Assembly (NCBI GenBank): GCA_030630445.1
Contig: DAOVNC010000155.1
Coordinates: 1-7,964, forward strand
Direction of reading: 5' to 3'
DNA length: 7,964 nucleotides
DNA from: Kiritimatiellales bacterium
GTDB taxonomy: Bacteria > Verrucomicrobiota > Kiritimatiellia > Kiritimatiellales > Pontiellaceae
Under the pieces are notes generated by a model. That model searched no databases and was not told the DNA's origin. It saw nothing but the letters and a program-made list of their open reading frames with translations. A program made the position numbers and the translations under genes. This document shows positions 1 to 6,547 of this stretch, piece by piece. Positions within the stretch are counted from its first letter, which is position 1, and each line of letters starts with the position of its first letter.

Positions 1-3000
1 ATTCACAGGTAGTTGCGACAAGGGATAACCTGTGCCCGAAATAGTTCCCGAATCGTCGCCAACAGATAGTCGGATTTCATCCTCGGGTCGGGTGTCTCCA
101 AGCACATACAGTCCATACCCTGAATTTGAGGGTGTTCCATAGGTGGTCAGCCCCTTGTTGAGTACTGCACCGACCTGATCATAGCTATCGGATCTAATCC
201 ATGCAGAGTACGTCCAGCTGCCGTCCTTCTGATCCAGCACATCACCACAGGTAATATAATCGTTCCCATCGAAATGGTAGGCGCTGTTCGCATTGCCATG
301 CCGGTCTGTCGTCAGCGTCGCACCAACCACCGTGCCGTCATGGCCATTGCCCGATTCGTCGGAGGCATTGCCGTTGAACGGGAAGTGGGCTACCAAGTCT
401 TCATCACCTCCATCGTCGCCATCACTTTCGCTGTAGAGACCGGATATTTCGGATTCCGACAATGCACGGTTGTAGACGCGCAGGTCGTCGATCTTTCCAT
501 CGAAGAAGTGCGTCGAAAGAATATTATTGGGATACGCACATGTTTTACCAATGATGAAATCCCAAGTATTGCTAAGGGCATGCCCGGCGGACGCGACTGA
601 ATTAATGAGCGTGCCGTTGTCATATTGCCGCACTTCGTTTCCATCATAGGTCTGGGTAATCAAGCGCCACTCGTTTTTCGGCACCACATATTTTGCCCGG
701 CTGTTAAGGATAGTTCCATCCACCCATCTCATGGTGGTGCCAAAACAACCCAAACTGGTATCCGTTGCAGTAAACATATGGTAATTGCAATTAATACTAG
801 GAACCGCAAACTGCTGCTGGCCCCACGGCCCCATGTAGCGGTAATGCGTAAACTGATCAATATTGATCCAGGCCGAAACCGTAAAGTTGGAGAATCCATC
901 AATAATGTTTCCGCAGTTAATGAGATCGGACGACCCATTGAAGTCGTAGGCCGAATCCGCATTGCCAAACCGGTCGGTGGTCAGCGTTGCGCCAACCACG
1001 GTTCCATCGTGGCCATTGCCCGATTCGTCGGCGGCATTGCCGTTGAACGGGAAGTGGGCGATCAGGCCAGCGTCGTCACCTTCGCCATAGAGCTCGGAAA
1101 TTTCCGTAGCCGACAACGCGCGGTTGTATATGCGGAGCTCATCCAACTCACCATTGAACAAACGATTCTGAGCGGATGTATCCCACCCGATATAGAGAGG
1201 CATGGCGTTCGTTGTTAAACCATCCGTATATGCCAACTCTACATTCAATTGCCCATCAATATACAATGTAAGCATGTTGCTATCATAAGTTGTAACAAGA
1301 TGGTGCCAACTGCCATCGGTTACGCTGGTTGTTGAATAAACAGCACCAAAAGTCACAGAATAGTTTTTATATATGCCCATCTGTATGTTGGCAGGAACGC
1401 CCAGAGCATAACCATATCTAGGTGCATCCGGTATTATTTTTGACACCAAGCCGCTATATGGATTCGTTCCTGTCGATTTGACCCAAAGTGAAATGGTAAA
1501 TCGTCCGTCCAGATTCAGATCATCCGCATGTGGAACCTGAATCTTGGCATCGATTCCGTTGAATACGGCAGCAGTGCCGGAAATCCCATTCGTGTTATAC
1601 GAAAGAGCGCCCATTTCAGTCCCATCATGTCCATTGCCCGATTCATCGTCGGCATTGCCGTTGAACGGGAAGTGAGCCACTAGGCTCGGATCCACCGGAC
1701 TTTCTCCCGCCCCTTGAATCACAAACTCCAAATCGACGTTGCCGGCGTTGGAAATGACCATGGTTCGGGTGAACGTTTCGCCAGCGACCACCAGTGTGTT
1801 GGTCAGGCTGTCGGGCGCAACAACGATTTGGGAACCTGTCACGTTGAATACGGTGCTGGAGCCGATGCGCCCCGCCCCGGCGTCTGCGGTCAGCGTTACG
1901 TTGTTTGCAATGTTGCTGAAGGCCACATCGCCGGTCCATGTGCCATCAATAAAGTTGGTGGTGCTGGTCGGCGACAAGGCAACCGCTCCGATATCGCCCA
2001 TTGCCGCAAGCGCGACAGATCCGGTAAACCAAGTCATGGGCATCCCATCGATATTCACGGCGGTAATATTGACCGCAATCGGCTCAAGGACAGGTTGGTT
2101 GGTTGCAATGCCATCAATGGCCAAGGTATAGAGGTCGTTGTCCAGCACCTCGATGGAGTCGCTACCGGGTACGAATCCGGGGGCTTGCGCCAGAATCGAC
2201 AGGGTTTGCATTCCGTCGGTATCGGCATCGTCCACGACCGTGATATCGAACGAGGCACTTGATTGCCCGTTTGAAATCATCACATAGGCAGGAACGACGA
2301 CTTCGGTGATGTCCGAAGGAGTCAACGTCACATAAACATCGGTCGTCGCATCACCCGGAAGGCTAACCGACCCGGCATTCGTTATAACCCCATCGCCTTC
2401 TACAACGGAGGCAGGTAGCTGCAGATCAATCCCGTTTGTTTCGTCATCGAACACAAATACAGAAGCCTGACTGCCTACCCAGTTCCACACCCGCGCTTCG
2501 ATGGTGGCGGTCTGGATGCCGTCGATTTCGGTATTGTCCAAAACCGGAAGGGAGAAGGAAACAAAGGTCTGCCCAGCCGGAATCACAAGACTGCCGCTGC
2601 CGATCTTTTCCGGATTATTGGATACGAGATCAACCACCACATCCCCATCGGGCGGTGCGCTTACGATGAGCGCCCCGGCAATGGAGCCAGCCCCTTCATA
2701 CGTGGTTTGCGGGAGAGATAGCATGAGTGTTGCCGTTTCGTTGTCATGAACGCCAATCGTTGTTTCAGCATCTCTATAGGCATAGCTCGACGCACGTAGC
2801 GTCGCGATTTCCGAGCCTTCCAACAACGCATCATCCGTAACGGTCAGATCGAAAAAGACGCTGGTCTGCCCCGCAGGGATAACTACCTGCGCTGGAATGG
2901 AGATATCCCCGCCTTCATCCACGGACAGATTCACAACAAGGTTGGTAGATGGAGCCGTGGATACCACAAGCTGACCCGCATCGGTAAGCACACCGCTGTC

Positions 3001-6000
3001 CTCGTCGACACCATCCGGAAGAACCAATGAAAATTCGCCCAGATAATCCACCATGAAAAAATCGCTATCTTCAGAAACTTCATCGGTATCAATTGCACGG
3101 AGAAATGCCTCGGGAGCGTATTCCCCGGCAACCAAAGAACCTGTCCACGATCCGGAAGCCAGGTTGACCGCATTGGTCGGCGTGATCTCCAACGGCGCTT
3201 CGCCATAAGCAGTAACGTGAACACCGTCGTAATATACCTTGTTTGAACCCGTTAAATTATAGAGACAAAGCGTATTTACGGAATCAAGGTTCTCCCTGAA
3301 TGATATGTCGGCGAACATCAGATTGTCATTGACGTAGTAGTCAAGTCGCTTCGTATCCCAGTGAAGGACGAAGGAGATCTTATACCACTGATTAGGTTCA
3401 AAAGGCACCTTGTACGTGGTGCCGAGAAGACCCATCTGGGAGCTAGAGTTACCCATGTAAAAGATAAACACGCCGGATTGGGCATAGGTAGGATTTCTTC
3501 CCATCGAAAAATATCCTCCGTATCCTGAAGAACTCGCCGAGTTTACATAAAACTCAACCTTGCTCGGCTGTGCCTCTGAGAATTGGTGATAAAGAGGCGT
3601 CGAGACACTGTTGTTTACAGACAGGAGCAGAGACTGCTCGCCAACAGCGCTGGTTTCATCGGTTATCAGTGCAGTATATGAGCCCGATGCAAATTTCCAT
3701 GTAAGCTCTTCCCCTTCAAAACTGTCTGCAAAGGCGGTTCCGTTCGAAGCCATTTTCATACCATCTATCTGCACACTGTTTGAATAATCCACTACGGTAT
3801 TCCCGTTCTCATCCTTGGCGTCCAGTGTAACCGTAAATGGAACGGAAATCTGCTGATTGGTTCCATGCAATGTCCATTCAAAATGGTCGAGTGATCCGGA
3901 CATCCATGTCGTGAAGCTCCATAACTGACTGGTCGTAACACCGACCACATTGCTGGCCACCACCTGCCAGTAATAGGTGGTATCAACGTCCAGCAGTCCG
4001 GGGTCAAACATCGTATTGGTCAACCCGGAAGCCATGATCGCCAGCTCCGTAGCATTTGTTCCGAACAGCACACTGTAGCGCGAAGCCGAATTCCAAGGTC
4101 CGGGATCGTCACCGCCGTTGGCATGCTCCCATTCCAGCAGCGTCGCGGCGTTTACGCCGTTGCTATCATTGGCTGGAACAGGGCTCAGGGGCTGCTCAGG
4201 AACAGGAGGAATGGGATAGATCGTCAGATTGATCGGACGCAACCGCTCACGCCTTGTATTAAGATTGCTGAAGGTAGTTGCGGGGAAATAAGACCCCACC
4301 GGAACGGAAATGTTGCCTGGATTGACGACGACACTTACCGCGACCTGTTCCCCGGAGGCCAACATACCGCTATCCGGCTCAATCGACAGCCCGTTTGGTA
4401 CTGTGGCCGACCATGGCAGATTGGATGTGCCAGCGTTAACCAAGGTGTAGACAACAATATTCGAAGGCATTAAAGATAGCCCTTCATACCCCTCCAGGAA
4501 GACCTTGGTATTCGGATCCACCTGCAATGGATCAAAGGTATCAAGATTGGACTCCAGCAGCTGGAACACCGGCATTCCCTCGTCGTCAATCGATATCCCT
4601 ATCATAGTCCTGTCATCCACGGCGACCAAACGATGAGCCGTGCCGGTGTTGGTAACCGTAATTCCTAATTCAAATTCCGGATAAAGCCATTTTTGGTATT
4701 CCGTATTTCCGGCAACCGTTCGTGTCGTGAAAATGTCGTTTCCAAGCCATGCAATATCAACCAAGCTGTTGGTCAGCGTCGTATCCAGACGTGCGAGGGA
4801 AATAGCATCGTGCATTACTCCTGATCCCAAAACAACTATACTGCCGTCGGGGGCTACCCGGATCGGATACGCGCCCCCGCCAGATGACCGTCTGTCCGCA
4901 CCAATACCTCCCGGCGGCTCGGAAGGGTAGGTGATGCCGTCTGCATTGATTTCCTCCCACATCAGATAACCGGAGCCGAAGAAATACATCTTCTGGTTCG
5001 CATCGTTCCAAACAAACTCACCCGAAGAATAGTTCCAGTCAACAGAATCGATCAAGGCACTATCCGGCCCAAAGGTATAGTGCGATACCCATGCCCCTGA
5101 GGGATCCACAGAAAAAACATATTGTCCCGCTGTTGATAGACCGTATGGGGTTCCCGGAAGGGTGGCGAAGGGACGTTCCGTGAAGTTTGTGTCTGTCAGA
5201 TCTATTGCACGGATCAGGCCGGAATCGTAGGCTAGGTAGATTTCATGGTTGTCGGCGGAATAGGTGGCAAATTTTGGGGTGCCGATCAAAGGAATGGTCG
5301 TCGTGTATTGCTGCGTGTGGGTGTCCCATCGAAAAAGGCTTTGGTTGGCCTTGCTCAACAAATAGAGGATACCGTCATTATCAATAAAAGAGCTATCGGG
5401 CGTATATACCAATCCGACCGGGTCTATTGGATCTCCCGGAGTAGGCGGGTTGAGTGCCGACAGGGGCGTTGTGCGAACCTCGATCCCATTGGCGGAGTTG
5501 GATGAAAGGGTGAACGTTAGAATATCCTGGTCGTCGATATAGATTTTATCTGGCGAATGATCCAGCGTCGTGCTTCCGGTTGGCAGGATTGAAATGGTAT
5601 ATGCTGTCAGCGTATTTCCGTTGAGTAAAATCGGAATTTCATCCCCGTAAAATTCAAGGTCTGTGATGCCACTGCCGAAACTGTTGAGATAACTCAATCC
5701 CAGTGCACTATAAACAGTACCTGAGCTATCAACAACACGCCCGTCATCAGGGAAGACCCATGTCTTGGAGGCACCAGGATAATCACCATGGTAAGGGCTG
5801 TCGCCACCGCTAGCAAAGGTGCCATCTGTGTTGTAGTTCACATAGGTGATATCCGATGGGCTGATACCCGAAGAACGCCCAAACATCTTGTTGATGGAAG
5901 GTGCAATTGAGGCTCCGACGAGGGATTCTATATAGTTCTCAAAATTAGCAACAAGCGTGTTAGTATCTTTGTTGATACTTGTAAACCGAGCATATAGACC

Positions 6001-6372
6001 GCCGGATCGGTTGAGGAACAGAATGTTTCCATCGGAAAAAATTTGGTTAATGTTCTGGGCAGTATCCACCAGATGCACTTCATTGTTTCCGGCTTGATCA
6101 TAGCGGTATGAAGCTTGACCGTAGGCCACATAGATTCCATCTGCATCGATCCAGCCTGCGGTAGGCAACCCATGAGTGGAAGGGAGTGAAATGGAAGGAA
6201 GCCACTGCCGGGTCGAAAGCTCGTATTGTTCGATTCGGGCTGGCGAATCCATAACAAAGCTTGCGACCGATCCATTCTGCATGGAATGCACGAGACCCGC
6301 ATATGCGTTCAAACCCAAAAAAGAAAAAACAACCCCGAAACAGACCCATCCTGCAATAACCATGCGCTTCAT
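1..6372 (-). CDS. Giant secreted multidomain LamG / Calx-beta-like surface protein, C-terminus outside window
   Basis: Every triplet from 6372 to base 1 was read and none is a stop, giving 2124 codons with the 3' end missing. The start at 6372 is chosen because AGGGGG lies five bases upstream and a typical signal peptide follows (MKR, hydrophobic core, cleavage after AYA at residue 25). A second in-frame ATG at 6363 lies too far from this site. Domains in order: beta-propeller-like region 27-620 (blade-like segments such as RWDTHTQQY and HEIYLAYDSGLIRAIDL); BACON-like Ig 625-720; FN3 725-822 (ends TYYWQVVASN...WSFTT); Ig-like domain 825-1112 split by a ConA-like jelly roll; three Calx-beta-like repeats 1113-1413; intact Ig-like copy 1414-1512; BACON-like strand segment 1513-1560; LamG domains from 1564, 1770 and 1993, the last cut by the window edge. 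No enzyme motif was recognised. Export is clear; surface location and glycan or protein binding are inferred. Any anchor (PEP-CTERM, type IX signal, autotransporter barrel) would lie beyond the window. Confidence 0.93.
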   Translation of the reverse strand, partial: MKRMVIAGWVCFGVVFSFLGLNAYAGLVHSMQNGSVASFVMDSPARIEQYELSTRQWLPSISLPSTHGLPTAGWIDADGIYVAYGQASYRYDQAGNNEVHLVDTAQNINQIFSDGNILFLNRSGGLYARFTSINKDTNTLVANFENYIESLVGASIAPSINKMFGRSSGISPSDITYVNYNTDGTFASGGDSPYHGDYPGASKTWVFPDDGRVVDSSGTVYSALGLSYLNSFGSGITDLEFYGDEIPILLNGNTLTAYTISILPTGSTTLDHSPDKIYIDDQDILTFTLSSNSANGIEVRTTPLSALNPPTPGDPIDPVGLVYTPDSSFIDNDGILYLLSKANQSLFRWDTHTQQYTTTIPLIGTPKFATYSADNHEIYLAYDSGLIRAIDLTDTNFTERPFATLPGTPYGLSTAGQYVFSVDPSGAWVSHYTFGPDSALIDSVDWNYSSGEFVWNDANQKMYFFGSGYLMWEEINADGITYPSEPPGGIGADRRSSGGGAYPIRVAPDGSIVVLGSGVMHDAISLARLDTTLTNSLVDIAWLGNDIFTTRTVAGNTEYQKWLYPEFELGITVTNTGTAHRLVAVDDRTMIGISIDDEGMPVFQLLESNLDTFDPLQVDPNTKVFLEGYEGLSLMPSNIVVYTLVNAGTSNLPWSATVPNGLSIEPDSGMLASGEQVAVSVVVNPGNISVPVGSYFPATTFSNLNTRRERLRPINLTIYPIPPVPEQPLSPVPANDSNGVNAATLLEWEHANGGDDPGPWNSASRYSVLFGTNATELAIMASGLTNTMFDPGLLDVDTTYYWQVVASNVVGVTTSQLWSFTTWMSGSLDHFEWTLHGTNQQISVPFTVTLDAKDENGNTVVDYSNSVQIDGMKMASNGTAFADSFEGEELTWKFASGSYTALITDETSAVGEQSLLLSVNNSVSTPLYHQFSEAQPSKVEFYVNSASSSGYGGYFSMGRNPTYAQSGVFIFYMGNSSSQMGLLGTTYKVPFEPNQWYKISFVLHWDTKRLDYYVNDNLMFADISFRENLDSVNTLCLYNLTGSNKVYYDGVHVTAYGEAPLEITPTNAVNLASGSWTGSLVAGEYAPEAFLRAIDTDEVSEDSDFFMVDYLGEFSLVLPDGVDEDSGVLTDAGQLVVSTAPSTNLVVNLSVDEGGDISIPAQVVIPAGQTSVFFDLTVTDDALLEGSEIATLRASSYAYRDAETTIGVHDNETATLMLSLPQTTYEGAGSIAGALIVSAPPDGDVVVDLVSNNPEKIGSGSLVIPAGQTFVSFSLPVLDNTEIDGIQTATIEARVWNWVGSQASVFVFDDETNGIDLQLPASVVEGDGVITNAGSVSLPGDATTDVYVTLTPSDITEVVVPAYVMISNGQSSASFDITVVDDADTDGMQTLSILAQAPGFVPGSDSIEVLDNDLYTLAIDGIATNQPVLEPIAVNITAVNIDGMPMTWFTGSVALAAMGDIGAVALSPTSTTNFIDGTWTGDVAFSNIANNVTLTADAGAGRIGSSTVFNVTGSQIVVAPDSLTNTLVVAGETFTRTMVISNAGNVDLEFVIQGAGESPVDPSLVAHFPFNGNADDESGNGHDGTEMGALSYNTNGISGTAAVFNGIDAKIQVPHADDLNLDGRFTISLWVKSTGTNPYSGLVSKIIPDAPRYGYALGVPANIQMGIYKNYSVTFGAVYSTTSVTDGSWHHLVTTYDSNMLTLYIDGQLNVELAYTDGLTTNAMPLYIGWDTSAQNRLFNGELDELRIYNRALSATEISELYGEGDDAGLIAHFPFNGNAADESGNGHDGTVVGATLTTDRFGNADSAYDFNGSSDLINCGNIIDGFSNFTVSAWINIDQFTHYRYMGPWGQQQFAVPSINCNYHMFTATDTSLGCFGTTMRWVDGTILNSRAKYVVPKNEWRLITQTYDGNEVRQYDNGTLINSVASAGHALSNTWDFIIGKTCAYPNNILSTHFFDGKIDDLRVYNRALSESEISGLYSESDGDDGGDEDLVAHFPFNGNASDESGNGHDGTVVGATLTTDRHGNANSAYHFDGNDYITCGDVLDQKDGSWTYSAWIRSDSYDQVGAVLNKGLTTYGTPSNSGYGLYVLGDTRPEDEIRLSVGDDSGTISGTGYPLSQLPVN
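274..395 (-). repeat. Direct DNA repeat, copy 3 (end of LamG 3 start motif)
   Basis: This block aligns without gaps to 943-1064 at an offset of 669 bases (223 codons). The part at 341-390 differs from 1010-1059 at one base only. It encodes the HFPFNGNA...DESGNGHDGTVVGATLTTDR start of the third LamG domain. A 24-base core at 364-387 is identical in all three copies. Confidence 0.85.
943..1064 (-). repeat. Direct DNA repeat, copy 2 (LamG 2 start motif)
   Basis: This is the partner of 274-395. Its 1010-1059 part also aligns to 1628-1677 at an offset of 618 bases (206 codons), with about four mismatches in 50. The 24-base identical core is at 1033-1056. Both offsets are multiples of three, so exchange between copies keeps the reading frame. 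Confidence 0.85.
1628..1677 (-). repeat. Direct DNA repeat, copy 1 (LamG 1 start motif)
   Basis: This is the most diverged copy. Only about 50 bases are shared, encoding HFPFNGNA and DESGNGHDG; similarity stops where the LamG core begins. The identical core is at 1651-1674. Confidence 0.8.
1837..2133 (-). other. Intact second copy of the Ig-like domain (residues 1414-1512)
   Basis: The segment runs from YTLAIDGIATNQPV through AVNITAVNIDG, WFTGSVALAA and SPTSTTNFIDGTWTGDVAF to TADAGAGRIGSSTVFNV. It matches both halves of the split domain at residues 825-1112 but has no insert. It is followed by a short BACON-like segment (IVVAPDSLTNTLVVAGETFTR, TMVISNAGNVDLEF, residues 1513-1560) that links it to the LamG array. 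It is a useful internal reference for the ancestral uninterrupted fold. Confidence 0.6.
2134..3036 (-). repeat. Three tandem Calx-beta-like domain repeats in the giant protein (residues ~1113-1413)
   Basis: Three units of about 100 residues share one plan. Each opens with a D/E-G-x-G strand (VDEDSGVLTDAG, YEGAGSIAG, VVEGDGVITNAG). A strand with IPAGQTS, IPAGQTF or ISNGQSS follows, then an acidic turn (TVTDDALLEGSE, PVLDNTEIDGIQ, TVVDDADTDGMQ). Each closes with an acidic D-N/D-E/D signature (VHDNET, VFDDET, VLDND). This is the Calx-beta pattern known from sodium-calcium exchangers and many bacterial adhesins, where the acidic loops bind calcium. Calcium binding here is inferred. The units are clearly diverged from each other, so the duplication is old, unlike the LamG array. 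Confidence 0.75.
3037..3900 (-). other. Ig-like domain split by an inserted ConA-like jelly roll (residues 825-1112)
   Basis: The first half (825-871) carries LDHFEWT, PFTVTLDAKDENGN and SNSVQIDG. The second half (1060-1112) carries LEITPTNAV and SGSWTGSLV and ends SDFFMV. Between them, residues ~880-1053 form what looks like a concanavalin A-like beta sandwich: it begins FADSFEGEELTWKF, continues KVEFYVN, WYKISFVLHWD and LDYYVNDNLMF, and ends KVYYDGVHV. The intact second copy at residues 1414-1512 joins the equivalent halves directly (FTGSVALAA to VALSPTSTTNFIDGTWTG), so the jelly roll sits in a surface loop of the host fold. The assignment rests on motif comparison inside one protein; the glycan-binding role of the insert is inferred. 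Confidence 0.65.
4513..6294 (-). other. N-terminal beta-propeller-like region of the giant protein (residues ~27-620)
   Basis: This part is rich in short beta-strand segments alternating with turns, in the style of YVTN/NHL/PQQ propellers. Examples are IYVAYGQASYRYD, GNILFLNRSGGLYARF, GILYLLSKANQSLFRWD, NHEIYLAYDSGLIRAIDL and NQKMYFFGSGYLMWEEI. Two stretches look alike in layout: one around GASKTWVFPDDGRVVDSSG and one around DPSGAWVSHYTFGPD. This suggests two propellers or a large closed one. I cannot count blades reliably by eye, and the family name is not certain. It precedes the BACON-like and FN3 domains and would be the membrane-distal N-terminus if the C-terminus is the anchor. Confidence 0.5.
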
Positions 6373-6377
6373 GACAT

Positions 6378-6383
6378 CCCCCT
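6378..6383 (-). promoter_or_regulatory. Ribosome binding site of the giant gene
   Basis: AGGGGG on the minus strand lies five bases before the ATG at 6372. It decides this start over the in-frame ATG at 6363. A palindrome, TGTTAACA (6383-6390), overlaps its upstream edge and may be incidental. Confidence 0.75.
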
Positions 6384-6463
6384 GTTAACACCCAATTAAA
6401 ACTGCGTACTTAGAACACGTATTTTTCTACTAAATGCTTGGGAATTGCAAACTCCTACTATTT

Positions 6464-6490
6464 AAAAAAAAACCTAGTAGTTTTTACTAG
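6464..6490 (-). terminator. Rho-independent terminator of the ankyrin gene
   Basis: On the minus strand CTAGTA (6490-6485), loop AAAAC, TACTAG (6479-6474) form a perfect 6-bp stem. One G follows, then nine T (6472-6464). It lies about 58 bases after the stop of the ankyrin gene. The stem is short and has only two G-C pairs, so its strength is uncertain. The T run and position support termination, and it implies that the giant gene has its own promoter in the remaining ~90 bases. I found no convincing -35/-10 pair there. Confidence 0.6.
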
Positions 6491-6547
6491 AATTCGTGAT
6501 CTTGCAGAAACATCTATCCTTGAAACCCCTTTTAGCGGGCGGAAAGA

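Larger units (their letters stand above)
1..1683 (-). repeat. Tandem array of three LamG/ConA-like domains, third truncated by window edge
   Basis: Domains begin at residues 1564, 1770 and 1993, each with L(V/I)AHFPFNGNA followed by DESGNGHDGT. The first two end with DELRIYNRALSATEISELY and DDLRVYNRALSESEISGLY, the classic LamG-3 terminal strand. Linkers are acidic (GEGDDAG and SESDGDDGGDED) and may bind cations. Domains two and three share GTVVGATLTTDR and SAY.F.G after the start; domain one differs there (TEMGALSYNTNG). LamG-3 jelly rolls commonly bind carbohydrate or protein ligands; the ligand here is unknown. Period is 206 codons between starts one and two and 223 between two and three. 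Confidence 0.85.

Noticed and set aside
625..1218. 197-codon open frame on the plus strand
   Set aside because: It is antisense to LamG domains whose minus-strand translation has clear family motifs. Repeated protein segments in it merely mirror the LamG DNA repeat.
1201..1500. AT-rich stretch as a possible inserted element
   Set aside because: It stays in frame, encodes the core of a LamG domain, and has no inverted repeats, target duplication or transposase.
341..1677. Three regularly placed near-identical blocks resembling a CRISPR or other spaced repeat array
   Set aside because: The spacing is over 600 bases and each block encodes the same LamG start motif in frame, so it is a protein-domain repeat.
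1714..2262. 182-codon open frame on the plus strand
   Set aside because: Shadow of the Ig-like and Calx-beta-like coding region; it has no ribosome site or family motif.
6370..6377. Two-codon frame ATG-TCA-TGA overlapping the start of the giant gene
   Set aside because: Its ATG touches the AGGGGG site with no spacing, so initiation there is unlikely.
6098..6391. Minus-strand open frame starting upstream of the giant gene in another frame
   Set aside because: It starts at a GTG with no ribosome site, overlaps the signal-peptide region out of frame, and lacks any family signal. The frame starting at 6372 is open for over 2100 codons.
6373..6463. Sigma-70 type promoter for the giant gene
   Set aside because: TTGCAA at about 6450-6445 is a possible -35, but no good -10 lies at a proper distance. 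Promoter consensus in this lineage is uncertain.
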